64,000 nt of DNA from Natronorubrum sulfidifaciens JCM 14089 (GCF_000337735.1 NZ_AOHX01000026.1:309418-373417), one strand, 5' to 3'. Counted from the first letter of the stretch, positions 1 to 11,186 are shown. Program-made: numbers and translations. The notes: a model not told the origin generated them from the letters alone.

Positions 1-483
1 ACACTGCATCACGTGGGTGACTGTCTCCGTCGAGAACTCCTCGCGGAGTTCTGCCATCGTGAGTTCCGTCTCCTCGTCGACGAGTCCGCCGAGTGAGATT
101 TCCCACTCGTCTTCGTCGATCCGTGGGGCCAGATAGTGGTTTCGGATGTAGTGTTCTTCGGACGGTGTGATGTACTCGGTGTACGTCTCTCGTTCGGCGG
201 CTTCCGCGTTCTCCGGGTCCGCCGAGTGGATCAGCAAGCCAGGGAACTTCTCCTCTAAGTACTCTCGGTCACCGGGTTCGGGGTCGCCGTCGGCGTCGTC
301 GTCCGACTCGCCGTCGTCGTCGGCCTCTTCCTCACCGGCACAGCCAGCAAGCGCGACGGTCGCTGCGGTCCCGGTTGCCAGCATAAACCGTCGCCGATCG
401 AGAAACCGTCGGCGGCGGTCGTCTCTCGTTGATTGGTCGGCCTGTTCGTCTCGAGTTCGGTCGGTTGTGTGTTCTGATGACAT
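1..483 (-). CDS. Sulfite-oxidase-type molybdopterin oxidoreductase, N-terminal part only
   Basis: The gene starts at 483 and runs off the left edge; 161 codons are visible. The N-terminus has a twin-arginine region (RRRRFLDRRRFM) then a hydrophobic stretch ending ALAGC, so a Tat-exported lipoprotein, followed by an Asp/Glu-rich linker. The rest reads like the start of the sulfite oxidase / YedY-type molybdopterin domain (LLIHSADPENAE, then HYIRNHYLAPRIDEDEW and LTMAELREEF). The last visible residues are THVMQC; in this family a Cys at this place ligates molybdenum. It begins 2 bases after the stop of a halocyanin gene, so the blue copper protein is probably its electron acceptor (inference). 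The exact substrate cannot be told from this part. Confidence 0.85.
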   Translation of the reverse strand, partial: MSSEHTTDRTRDEQADQSTRDDRRRRFLDRRRFMLATGTAATVALAGCAGEEEADDDGESDDDADGDPEPGDREYLEEKFPGLLIHSADPENAEAAERETYTEYITPSEEHYIRNHYLAPRIDEDEWEISLGGLVDEETELTMAELREEFSTETVTHVMQC

Positions 484-485
484 AA

Positions 486-950
486 TCACTCTTCGACGTA
501 TATTTCTCCAGCCATCTGTGGGGTGTGTGGTGTACAGACGTACACGTACTCCCCCGCGACTTCGAACGTGTGCTCGAATTCGCCCCCCTCCTCTACGACC
601 GCGTTGTGGTTGTCCCCGTCATAGGAGGTGAACGGCTCCGCTCCTTCCGGGTTTTCACACGCGTTGTCTGCGTCCGGATGCGACGTGACGTTGTGTCCGG
701 GGCTGTCGAAGTACCACGTCACAGTGTCTCCCACCGCGATCGTGAGCTCTTCAGGGTCGAATTCCCAGTCGCCGTCCGGTCCAGCGATCACTTCGTGTTC
801 GTCCGACTGTTCGTCGTCCGTCTCGTCGTTCTCGGTGGAGTCGTCATCCGACGCGTCAGCATCATCGTTGAGACAGCCCGAGAGTGCAATCCCACTGATG
901 GCACCTGCGTATTTCAGATATCCACGACGACTGCGTGTCTCTTCAGCCAT
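486..950 (-). CDS. Halocyanin (plastocyanin-like blue copper lipoprotein)
   Basis: This is a 154-residue cupredoxin. The N-terminus carries a Tat-like motif (SRRGYLKYAG) and a lipobox-like ALSGC (Cys26), followed by an acidic Asp/Glu linker to about residue 52, which would tether a copper domain outside the membrane. The type 1 copper ligands are visible: His86 (PGHNV), Cys139 and His142 (VCTPH) and Met146 (QMAG). Halocyanins are mobile electron carriers at the haloarchaeal membrane. The stop lies 2 bases before the start of the sulfite-oxidase-type gene on the same strand, so the two are almost surely co-transcribed and functionally paired. Confidence 0.93.
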   Translation of the reverse strand: MAEETRSRRGYLKYAGAISGIALSGCLNDDADASDDDSTENDETDDEQSDEHEVIAGPDGDWEFDPEELTIAVGDTVTWYFDSPGHNVTSHPDADNACENPEGAEPFTSYDGDNHNAVVEEGGEFEHTFEVAGEYVYVCTPHTPQMAGEIYVEE

Positions 951-1190
951 CTACATGATCTATGGTGTCAGTTCACAAAGTAGCCGAGATAGCAGCCAGA
1001 TATTCCGGTATATAACCCCAAAATATTGTACAACGCAGTAATTGAAACCACATTCGGCTAGTATACCAGTGAATATTACTGATATCCAGGACGGAGAATC
1101 TCTCGCCCAGTCCGAAAAGACAGCGAGAAACGGCTCGATCTCGTCGGGTGTCCCTCGAGCAGGAATAAAAGAGTGAGTTGGCGGGCCGGA

Positions 1191-1994
1191 TCAGTCGAGT
1201 GACTGCTCGCGCCAGGTCGTCCAGTCGTACAGTCGCTCGAGTTCGCCACCCTGCTGGCGGATGGCGACGGCGGTGTTGAAGAGGAACGCGGCGACCAGTG
1301 TCGTCCCGACGATCCAGGTCGCGTCGGCGAGGGCGCCGTAGCCGGCGAGATAGCCCGTCACCAGATCGACGAAGACGATCCCGGCGACACAGAGGATCGC
1401 CGGCAACAGGTGGCGAGTGAGCGCGGCGAGCGTCGTCCCCTCGTGGACACGGACGGCCTGAACGGCATAGAGGAGCGCCCATGCGGAGGTGAGCACCCAG
1501 CCAGCCGCGACGACCGGACGCGTCCAGTCGGCACCGGCGAGGAACGTTCCCCACCACGCGGCGACGAAGACGGCGATGACGGCGTAATCAGCCCACGCGG
1601 GGAGCAGTCTCGAGCGACCGTTCCCGGTCCGTTCGGCGTGGTACATCGCGCGGATCGCCAGCGCGAAAAAGAGGATGAAAAACAACATGGCACCCTCGAC
1701 GAACACGGCGAGCCAGTCGGCCTCGAGCAACAGCGTCCCGACACCGGCGACCGCGTAGACGATCGCTGCACCGATCCCGGCGAAAAGATACCACTGTGCG
1801 TCGCTGACATCGGCCGCGAGGATGTCACGGACGTAGACGAACGTGTAATACAACAACACGACTGCAGCGATCCCGATCACGAGGTACGCGAACAGGTGGC
1901 CGATCGCGACCGTCGTTTCGGGATCGCTCGCATCGAACGTGATCGTCGGGGCGAAGAGACGCATGGGTACGGGTGACTGGACACTGGGATCCAT
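1191..1994 (-). CDS. Seven-helix membrane protein of unknown function
   Basis: The protein is 267 residues from the ATG at 1994. An ATG at 1964 or a longer start at 2045 are possible; 1994 is preferred because an AT-rich, TATA-like stretch lies about 25 bases upstream. Seven hydrophobic segments can be read, the first around LFAYLVIGIAAVVLLYY and the last around TTLVAAFLFNTAVAI. There is no lysine in the last helix, so it is not a rhodopsin. The C-terminus is short, charged and probably cytoplasmic. I recognise no family. It stands alone, with about 240 bases without a gene on its downstream side. Confidence 0.75.
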   Translation of the reverse strand: MDPSVQSPVPMRLFAPTITFDASDPETTVAIGHLFAYLVIGIAAVVLLYYTFVYVRDILAADVSDAQWYLFAGIGAAIVYAVAGVGTLLLEADWLAVFVEGAMLFFILFFALAIRAMYHAERTGNGRSRLLPAWADYAVIAVFVAAWWGTFLAGADWTRPVVAAGWVLTSAWALLYAVQAVRVHEGTTLAALTRHLLPAILCVAGIVFVDLVTGYLAGYGALADATWIVGTTLVAAFLFNTAVAIRQQGGELERLYDWTTWREQSLD

Positions 1995-2093
1995 AAAACC
2001 TATCACCAAATTACCGCCGTTCGGGAACAGAACCAAACAGCTCACTGACTGCTGTCCGACAGTATAACCCGTCGGCCCACTAACGGGTAGCCA

Positions 2094-3216
2094 ATGACGC
2101 CTCTGGAACTGCGCGAGACGATCCCCGCACTCGAGACCGGCACGTACCTAAACTGGGGTGCTGGCGGCCCGAGCCCACGTCGTGTCGTCGACGCAGCCGA
2201 ATCGTGTCTCGAGACCCACGAGTACGAGTCGCCAACGACCGGGGGGGATGTACCCCGCCGCGTTCGACGTGTACGACGACGCGCGAACGGCCGTCGCCGG
2301 GCTGCTCGGTGCCGAACCGACCGACATCGCCCTCACGGAGAGCACGACGGACGGGATCAACCGCGTCGCCACGGCGATCGACTGGGACGAGACCGATGTC
2401 GTCGTCCGGACCGACCTCGAGCACTCCTCGGGCATCCTCCCGTGGCAGCGCCTCGAGCGCGAGTACGGCGTCGACGTCCGGGTCCTCGAGACCGAAGCCG
2501 GACGACTCGATCTCGAGGACGTGCACGCAGCGGCGGATGGGGCAACGCTGTTCTGTGTGAGTTCGCTCACCTGGACCCACGGCACTCGGCTCCCGGTCGC
2601 GGACATCGTCGACATCGCCCACGACGCCGGGGCACTCGTGCTCGTCGACGCCGTCCAAGCACCCGGACAGGTCCCGATCGACGTCCGGCAGTGGGGAGCC
2701 GACTTCGTCGTCGGCTCGGGCCACAAGTGGCTGGTCGGCCCGTTCGGCTCCGGCTTTCTGTACGTGCGAGCCGGCCTCGAGGACGAGCACGAACTCGTCC
2801 CCGCCGCGATCGGCTACCGGAGCGTCGTCGACGCCAACGCCGATGAGTATCGCTACGAGGCCGGCGCTCGCCGGTTCGAGGTCGGAACGGCGAGTCCCGT
2901 GGCCCACGCTGGCCTGCTCGAGGCGATCGACTGTCTCGAGGAGATCGGCCTCGAGTCGATCACGGACCGAATCGAGACGCTCACCGAGCAGCTGAAAGCC
3001 GGCGTTCCCGACGAGCAGTTGCTGAGCCCGCGAGCGTACGAGTCGGGACTCGTGACGGTCGCCGTCGACGACCCGGAGGCAACCGTCGAGCGACTCGCCG
3101 AGCAGAACATCGTCGTCCGGACGCTCCCTGGCCCCGACGCGATTCGGGCGTCGGTCCACGCGTACAACACCCACGAGGAGATCGAGACGCTACTCGAGGC
3201 GCTCCGGATGGCCTGA
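2094..3216 (+). pseudogene. Class V aminotransferase (PLP), frameshifted at a G7 run
   Basis: The N-terminus is read in one frame from 2094 (MTPLELRETIPALETGTYLN, then GGPSPRRVVDAAESCLE) to about 2247. The rest is read one base later (from GGMYPAAFDVYDDA to the stop at 3216). The switch falls exactly in a run of seven G at 2241-2247; with six G the gene would be one 373-residue protein. The body has class V marks: TESTTDGINRVA, SSLTWTHGTRLP, VDAVQAPGQ and the PLP lysine in GSGHKWLVGPFGSG. The family includes cysteine desulfurase-like enzymes and related lyases. No catalytic Cys loop is evident, so a desulfurase role is doubtful. The shift may be a real mutation, a slippery site or a sequencing error. 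Confidence 0.85.
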
Positions 3217-3279
3217 GACACCTCCCGGCCGCTGGGAACAGTGGGGAAGCGGTAAGTGATCTTGCGGTGACGATATCGT

Positions 3280-4113
3280 ATGTTCGAACGCATTCTCGTT
3301 CCGACCGACGGCAGCGGCCCGGCGAACGCCGCACTCGAGTACGCCGGCGCGATCGCTGCCGCGGAGAATCTGACCGTCCATATCCTGCACGTGATCGACC
3401 CGGATTCGGGACCGGACGAGACGGACGAGCCGATCGCGGACGGGCGCGAGTGGGCAGGCGAAACCGGTAGCCCAGTCATCGATGAGGTCCATACCGGCGA
3501 GCCGCGGGAGGCGATCCTCGAGTACGCCGCGACCCACGACGTCGACGCGATCGTCATGGGTACACGGGGCCGACGCGGCGTCGGTCGGCTCCTGCTCGGC
3601 AGCGTGACCGAAGCGGTCGTCCGGGACGCTCCCGTCCCCGTCCTCGTCGTTCGGGGAGCCGCGGAGGTCAGGCGAGAGTATCCGCTCGAGACGATCGTCG
3701 TCCCGATCGACGGCAGCAGTCACGCCGATGCCGCCCTCGATGAGGCGCTTTCGATTGCGAAAGAGCTGGATGCGACCATTCATCTGCTCTCGGTGGTCGA
3801 CGTCGCCCCCGTTGGCATAGACGAGCGCGACGATATCCGACTCGAGCAGTTCGAACAGTACGCAGAGTCGGTCCTCGATGAAGGGGTAAAACGGGCCGAA
3901 CAGCTGGGTGTCGATGCCGAGCGGACGGTCCAACACGGCTCGGCGCACCGACGGATTCGGACCTATACGGACGACGTCGACGCCGACCTCGTCGTGATGG
4001 GGACACATGGCCGACGCGGACTCGACCGACTCTTGCTCGGCAGCGTCACGGAACGTGTGTTGCGGACGGCGACGACGCCGGTGTTGACGGTCCATACCGA
4101 CGAGACGGAGTGA
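3280..4113 (+). CDS. Universal stress protein, two tandem UspA domains
   Basis: The protein is 277 residues made of two UspA folds. Domain 1 (about 1-130) starts FERILVPTDGS and ends with the nucleotide-binding pattern GTRGRRGVGRLLLGS followed by VPVLVVR. Domain 2 (about 135-277) starts ETIVVPIDGSSHADAA and ends GTHGRRGLDRLLLGS followed by TPVLTVH. Both keep the G-x2-G-x9-G(S) ATP-binding pattern, so both halves could bind nucleotide. Such proteins are cytoplasmic and tied to stress or energy state. It follows the broken aminotransferase gene by 63 bases on the same strand but looks independent. Confidence 0.93.
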   Translation: MFERILVPTDGSGPANAALEYAGAIAAAENLTVHILHVIDPDSGPDETDEPIADGREWAGETGSPVIDEVHTGEPREAILEYAATHDVDAIVMGTRGRRGVGRLLLGSVTEAVVRDAPVPVLVVRGAAEVRREYPLETIVVPIDGSSHADAALDEALSIAKELDATIHLLSVVDVAPVGIDERDDIRLEQFEQYAESVLDEGVKRAEQLGVDAERTVQHGSAHRRIRTYTDDVDADLVVMGTHGRRGLDRLLLGSVTERVLRTATTPVLTVHTDETE

Positions 4114-4215
4114 GACGGGCTGCTGTCGGTATGCCAAGCGGACGCAGCCGTCCACGTCCCCGGCCGCCATCGTGACGATCACGTCGAGTTCTACGCCGAT
4201 GACCGGTGGACGGCG

Positions 4216-4722
4216 TTACTCGCCATCGATCGACGGTTGCGCGTCCGTGACCGCTTCGACCATCGTCTGTCGCTCCTCGAAGTACGCCGGCGCGTCGTGG
4301 TCGGCTTCGAAGTGGACCACCCGTTCTAACGCCGCGTCGGCGTCATCGACCGACGACTGTAACTCTGCGGCGAGGTCGGTGTAGCCCGCGGCCAACTCCT
4401 GAAAGAGTTCCATCCGCGTCTGTTTGGCCTCGACGAGCAGCTGTTTCTCTTTGACCTCCCGCTCGAGGGCTTCGAAGGCGTCGATATCGGGATCGCCGCT
4501 GTCTGGTCCAGCCGGTGTCGACGGGCTGTCGGGGCCCTCGACTGTTTCCGTGTGTGCCTCGAGTTGGCCGCGGAGTTCAGCCATCTCCGTATCGATCTCG
4601 GAGAGCAGGTCGTCGGCTTCGGCACGCATCGTCTCGACGCGTCCGGAGAGGAGTCCAGCCTGAGTCTGACAGTAGTCGACGAACTCGTCGACCGACAGCC
4701 CGGCTCCAGTGTCGTCGCTCAT
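4216..4722 (-). CDS. Coiled-coil hypothetical protein
   Basis: The protein is 168 residues from the ATG at 4722 (MSDDTGAGLSVDEF); an in-frame upstream start at 4773 would add 17 residues of no clear value. Two long helical, heptad-like stretches (about 20-60 and 80-135) flank a Pro/Asp/Ser-rich hinge, so an antiparallel coiled coil is likely. It has no signal peptide, no membrane segment and no cysteine-rich motif. It is divergent from uvrA, which starts 176 bases away, but nothing ties the two functionally. Function unknown. Confidence 0.75.
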   Translation of the reverse strand: MSDDTGAGLSVDEFVDYCQTQAGLLSGRVETMRAEADDLLSEIDTEMAELRGQLEAHTETVEGPDSPSTPAGPDSGDPDIDAFEALEREVKEKQLLVEAKQTRMELFQELAAGYTDLAAELQSSVDDADAALERVVHFEADHDAPAYFEERQTMVEAVTDAQPSIDGE

Positions 4723-4898
4723 AGCTCCCCATTGGGGCTTCCAGCCGAAGTCAGTTTGGACCGCGTCGGTCAACCGCTGTTAGCACACACCGTGCTATTT
4801 GCCTTTCAGACTCGTTAAGTTCGTTCGGCCACTGATGCATCCATAATGAACCGAGCAGCGAGTCCGCAACCGATGTCGCGACCAGCCACCACCAACCC

Positions 4899-7862
<2,964 letters not shown>

Positions 7863-7923
7863 GCGGTCCCCGGCACGGCCGTCGGTTCACTGCGGATCGT
7901 CTACAGGCGGAGCAGGCCGAGTG

Positions 7924-7944
7924 CCTCGGGGCTTGACCCCGAGG
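7924..7944 (+). repeat. Left-end hairpin of the IS605-type element
   Basis: A 21-base palindrome with stems cctcggggc and gaccccgagg-like arms. It is identical to the copy at 9913-9933 and in the same orientation, as expected for the subterminal hairpins that Y1 transposases recognise. Confidence 0.8.
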
Positions 7945-7963
7945 GTGAAGGCCGTAAGCCACG

Positions 7964-8364
7964 CTAAACGTGTTCCGTTCGCTCGATATACTGCTCAATC
8001 GTGTCGGTTGAAACATTGCCTGCCGTGCCCACGTAGTACGATTCCTCCCAAAACCCACCACCCACAGGTACTCCTCCAAGAACGACTCATGTTGTTCCCA
8101 CATATCCCGTGCCGTGATGCTCTTGACCGTTCGCACAATCTCACTCGGAGCGTGTCGTTCGAGAAACTTCGTCTCTCGTGATCCCGAAAATCTCCGATTT
8201 TCGGACGACGACAGTATCTCGTAGCTGTACTCGTCGCACACGTCGCGGAAACTCGCTTCCAGCGACTCCTCGATTGGTTAGGGGATGGCGTGGCAGTACT
8301 TCGGACACCACACGAAGTGGTAGTTGACGTTGTACACCGTGTGGTTCGACCGCTTCTCGCCCAT
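7964..8364 (-). pseudogene. tnpA: tnpA, Y1 (HUH) transposase of IS200 type, decayed
   Basis: The start reads MGEKRSNHTVYNVNYHFVW with CPKY after it, a typical IS200 transposase N-terminus. Three lesions are visible. A TAA stop (8278-8280) follows residue 28. The segment that should hold the HUH motif (VQPDHVHLFVS-like) is replaced by unrelated residues SENRRFSGSRETKFLER, encoded by a copy of the tnpB 3' end (8171-8212). A frameshift follows EEYLW, with VVGFGRN in place of the expected GGGFWEESYYVGT. After the shift, NVSTDTIEQYIERTEHV and a TAG at 7964-7966 can still be read. The catalytic Tyr region survives only out of frame, so the enzyme is inactive. Confidence 0.88.
8171..8212 (+). repeat. 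42-base copy of the tnpB 3'-end/scaffold sequence inside tnpA
   Basis: It matches 9768-9809 at 40 of 42 positions and holds the same stem-loop (cgaaaatc-tcc-gattttcg). Weaker similarity extends about 25 bases upstream into the tnpB C-terminal codons (8146-8170 against 9743-9767). It sits where tnpA should encode its HUH motif. Confidence 0.85.
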
Positions 8365-8417
8365 GTCGAACCCACTCCACCGATACAGTTAAGTATATCC
8401 AAAGGATATACATAGAT

Positions 8418-8573
8418 ATGGCGAATCGCTTTGAAATCGACGGCGAGGAAGTTCTCGACGGCGAGGTCAAGCCGTTCGGGAACAGCGCCCACGTCACCGT
8501 CCCCAAACGCTGGCGGGGAGCTGACGTGAAGGTCGTCCGAACCTCAGAACCCACCGAACAAGACGAAGAATGA
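8418..8573 (+). CDS. DUF2080-type transposase-associated small protein
   Basis: The protein is 51 residues (start MANRFEIDGEEVLDGEVKPF, then GNSAHVTVPKRWRG). The centre looks like one AbrB/SpoVT half (GNSAHVTVPKRW), and the family commonly precedes tnpB in haloarchaeal IS605-type elements. Its TGA (8571-8573) overlaps the tnpB ATG (8570) as ATGA, so the two are translated together. A dimer binding DNA, perhaps controlling transposon expression, is the natural guess, but no role is established that I can cite. An AT-rich stretch (aagtatatccaaaggatatacatag, in two parts) just upstream probably holds the promoter shared with divergent tnpA. Confidence 0.85.
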   Translation: MANRFEIDGEEVLDGEVKPFGNSAHVTVPKRWRGADVKVVRTSEPTEQDEE

Positions 8574-9778
8574 CCGACGAACAGGCTCTCGTCAAGACGC
8601 TGGACTTCCAACTCGACATCCAGAGTGACAACGAGAGCCTGTTGTACGACGCCACCCTCGAAGCCCGCTCGGTGTACAACGAAACCATCCGCCTCGCCAA
8701 GCAAGGCGTGGATTGGAATGCGATTCCCGACCACGTGGCCGACGACGCCAACCTCGTGAAGAACACGACACAGCGTGTCGTCGCCAAGGCACTCGGAGCG
8801 ATGGAGAACTACTACGAGTACGACGACTTCGGCCAACCGAGTCACACCAAGGACGGCCCGTACCCGCTTCGAGCCAATTACGAGGAAGGGTACAACCTGT
8901 CTCTCACCGACGACGGTGACGTGGCGTTCCGAATCAGCGCGAAACCGTACAATCACGTCAAGGGTGTCCTCAAAGGAAGTAACGCCCACCTCGACATTCT
9001 CAAGACCGCACTCGAAAGTGATGAGTGGAAGATCGGGACGGCGGAAGCCCTGTTCCACGGCGGGAGCGCCGAGTTGCACGTCAACGTCACTAACACCGAG
9101 CAGACTGTTCGAGACAAGCAGGACTCACGGACGGTTATCGGTGTGGACGTGAACGAGGACAACGTGTCCCTCACCGCACTCTCCGAGGATGGCGTCGAAG
9201 GCACGCTCGTTATCGACTTCCCCGAAATCAAGTTCGAGCGCCACCGCTACTTCACGATGCGAAAGCGCGTGCAGAACGCGAGGAAGGACAGCATCCACGA
9301 CACGTTGGAAGGGCGTGAGGAACGGTTCGTCCGTGACCGACTCCACAAAGTGAGCCGTCACATCGTGGAGTGGAGTCAGCAGTTTGAGAAGCCGTGCATC
9401 GTCTTTGAAGACCTCAAAGAGATGCACGACAGTATCGACTACGGCACGCGGATGAACCGACGCTTGCACCACCTCCCGTTCCGTGCCCTCCAGTTCTATA
9501 CGTCCTACAAGGCATCGTTCGACGGAGTTCCGACCGCGTGGATTAACCCCGAGTACACCAGTCAGAGGTGTCCGATGTGCGGACATACGGAGCGAGCGAA
9601 CCGCAACAAGAAGCGGTTCAAGTGTCGGTCGTGTTCCCATCAAGACCACAGCGACCGTGGTGCAAGCGTCAATATCGCCGTGAAAGGCATCAAGAAGCAT
9701 CAAGATTGGAATGTGCCTGCTCTCAACAGCCTTCCAGTTGTTCGGAAGGTGTCGACCGAGAGACGGAGTCTCTCGTGA
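8570..9778 (+). CDS. tnpB: TnpB, RNA-guided RuvC-type nuclease of the IS element
   Basis: The protein is 402 residues, the usual size. The three RuvC acidic residues are present: Asp193 (VIGVDVNEDN), Glu280 (CIVFEDLKEM) and Asp362 (HSDRGASVNIA). A four-Cys zinc ribbon lies between the last two (CPMCGH and CRSCS, about 334-354). The N-terminal half is the variable RNA/DNA-binding region. TnpB proteins cut DNA next to a short target motif, guided by an RNA read from the transposon right end; this helps keep the element in place. No frameshift or stop is seen, so it may be active even though tnpA is dead. The last codons overlap the probable guide-RNA scaffold. Confidence 0.93.
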   Translation: MTDEQALVKTLDFQLDIQSDNESLLYDATLEARSVYNETIRLAKQGVDWNAIPDHVADDANLVKNTTQRVVAKALGAMENYYEYDDFGQPSHTKDGPYPLRANYEEGYNLSLTDDGDVAFRISAKPYNHVKGVLKGSNAHLDILKTALESDEWKIGTAEALFHGGSAELHVNVTNTEQTVRDKQDSRTVIGVDVNEDNVSLTALSEDGVEGTLVIDFPEIKFERHRYFTMRKRVQNARKDSIHDTLEGREERFVRDRLHKVSRHIVEWSQQFEKPCIVFEDLKEMHDSIDYGTRMNRRLHHLPFRALQFYTSYKASFDGVPTAWINPEYTSQRCPMCGHTERANRNKKRFKCRSCSHQDHSDRGASVNIAVKGIKKHQDWNVPALNSLPVVRKVSTERRSLS

Positions 9779-9941
9779 TCACGAAAATCTTCGATTTTCG
9801 GACGACGACGGCAGGCATCGGGGGCCGTGGACGCCCCGACCGTGACCCACCCGACCGTTCGAGGCTATCAGGCCGATGGTCGGATGGGAGTGTCCGACTA
9901 ACCCACGGGAAGCCTCGGGGCTTGACCCCGAGGCGGTTCAC
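9740..9941 (+). ncRNA. Probable omegaRNA (reRNA) scaffold at the transposon right end
   Basis: The region overlaps the end of tnpB and runs to the right tip. It contains a stem-loop (cgaaaatc-ttc-gattttcg, 9782-9800) directly after the tnpB stop and the terminal hairpin at 9913-9933. By analogy with studied IS605-family elements, the guide would be the flank starting at about 9942 (aggctgcggtttcg). The start coordinate is approximate; no transcript can be seen from DNA. Confidence 0.6.
9913..9933 (+). repeat. Right-end hairpin of the IS605-type element
   Basis: Identical to 7924-7944. It is followed by CGGTTCAC (9934-9941), which also occurs just outside the left end (7883-7890). Confidence 0.8.
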
Positions 9942-10112
9942 AGGCTGCGGTTTCGTTCTCGGCTCGTTGATGAGCAGTGGCACGACCACCCCCACTCCGA
10001 TGAGGATTGCCAACCGAACGACCGGATTCGCCGTGACGCCCAGTGAAACGTACCAGATGAAGATGCCGAGCCCCATGAACATGGTCACGGTTTGTGTGGC
10101 TTTTTCACCCAT
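9942..10112 (-). pseudogene. Small membrane protein, C-terminus disrupted by the transposon
   Basis: From the ATG at 10112 the frame reads 57 residues of a small protein with two hydrophobic segments (MFMGLGIFIWYVSLGV and VRLAILIGVGVVVPLLI), ending INEPRTKPQP. It then runs into the terminal hairpin of the IS element, and the frame continues to 9723 as a junk fusion. The natural C-terminus is unknown: on the far side of the element the minus strand offers GLLRL then a stop at 7901-7903, which fits the frame if the element spans about 7919-9941, but not with the boundary I prefer. No function is recognised. Confidence 0.6.
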
Positions 10113-10289
10113 AGACGCTCTCTTACGTCCGATCGCTGATAACGTCGCGGGCTACACTGGACATCCGCCGCTCGAGACGGCGGACGTGGCGTCGGTTGCG
10201 AGTCGAGTCACGCCTCGAGGCGGATGCTGATCGACCGTTCGGGGAGCGATCCGAACCGTTAACGGCGGCTGGTCGCAAAACACAGCCCA

Positions 10290-10706
10290 ATGAACAGCCG
10301 AAAACGGGTCGTTCGCCACGGACTCACCGGTGGTGGCTTCGGCACACTCCTGCTGGCGGCTAGCTTCCTCGTTCTCGGAACGCCGACGAATGCGGCCACG
10401 GTCGCGCTGGTGGCGTGGCTCGTCGTCGTCGGCGGCTCGATGGTCGCCGCCGGCACACGAGAGCGCGTCTCGGTCGGGTCGGTGACCCTCGAGTGGCCCC
10501 GTGTGGCCGCCGTCGCGATCGCGTTGCTCGCCGTCGGCTGGGCCACCATCAGCGCCGTGGGACTGCTCGAGGGCGACGGCATCACCGGGCTCGGAACGCT
10601 CGAGATCGCCATCACCGCCCTCGTCGTGGGCTACTTCGCGTGGTTCGCCCGCGAGTGCTGGGTCGGCGGCGCGTTGCTCGGAGCTGAAACGTTCGCTGTC
10701 GACTGA
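10290..10706 (+). CDS. Four-helix membrane protein of unknown function
   Basis: The protein is 138 residues. Hydrophobic segments lie at about 14-30, 35-55, 71-92 and 104-125, joined by short loops, with a basic N-terminus (MNSRKRVVRHG) on the probable cytoplasmic side. There is no catalytic motif and no recognised family. It stands between the disrupted small membrane gene and a soluble hypothetical gene on the same strand, about 100 bases away. Confidence 0.7.
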   Translation: MNSRKRVVRHGLTGGGFGTLLLAASFLVLGTPTNAATVALVAWLVVVGGSMVAAGTRERVSVGSVTLEWPRVAAVAIALLAVGWATISAVGLLEGDGITGLGTLEIAITALVVGYFAWFARECWVGGALLGAETFAVD

Positions 10707-10808
10707 GACGGATCCTGTCCTGAAGCTGACGGACAGGCGTCCGCACGAGACTGTCATCGGTCCGTGGTCGGCCATACAGCCAAGGCGAATGCGGACCAAG
10801 TGGTTCCT

Positions 10809-11186
10809 ATGCAAGAGGACACCAATCACGAGCAGTCCGAGGCGTCGACGCCGACACGGATTGCGGAGGACCCGACGGACTCGTTCGATCTCGAGCACCC
10901 GGAACGCGTCGAGGTGGGTGTCACCCGCGGCGAGACTGACCTCGAGTTCGGGCCACCGCGGGACTACCCCGACCGAGCGGACGTCTCAGTTCGACCCGAA
11001 GACGACGGAAGCCATCGGCTCGTGGTGAGTATCGACGCGATGGCTGGCGATCACGGGACGGGGCACGCAGATGTGACGCTGACGCCGGCAGAAGCGCGGG
11101 CGCTTCGGGATCACCTCGACGAGACCGTTCGCTGGATGACCGAAGCCGACGAAGCAGCAGAACCTACGCAGGAAGACGAGCGCTAA
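10809..11186 (+). CDS. Acidic soluble hypothetical protein
   Basis: The protein is 125 residues from the ATG at 10809; an in-frame start at 10764 would add 15 residues of poor quality. The N-terminal third is disordered and acidic. The C-terminal part (SHRLVVSIDAMAGDHGTGHA, then VTLTPAEARALRDHLDETVRWM) looks like a small folded domain of strands followed by a helix. It is very similar in character to other short haloarchaeal conserved proteins, but I cannot name the family. It converges with the CBS gene, with 8 bases between the stops. Confidence 0.65.
   Translation: MQEDTNHEQSEASTPTRIAEDPTDSFDLEHPERVEVGVTRGETDLEFGPPRDYPDRADVSVRPEDDGSHRLVVSIDAMAGDHGTGHADVTLTPAEARALRDHLDETVRWMTEADEAAEPTQEDER

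Larger units (their letters stand above)
7891..9941. mobile_element. IS200/IS605-type transposon (decayed tnpA, DUF2080-type gene, tnpB)
   Basis: Divergent tnpA (minus) and tnpB (plus) mark an IS605-type element. An identical 21-base hairpin (cctcggggc/tt/gaccccgagg) in the same orientation lies near each end, at 7924-7944 and 9913-9933. The 8-mer CGGTTCAC occurs just left of the proposed left end (7883-7890) and again at the proposed right end (9934-9941). In this family the target motif stays outside the left end and a similar motif forms the right tip, so I set the boundaries at 7891 and 9941 (inference). No terminal inverted repeats or target duplication are expected. tnpA is dead, so movement would need TnpA in trans. 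Confidence 0.85.
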
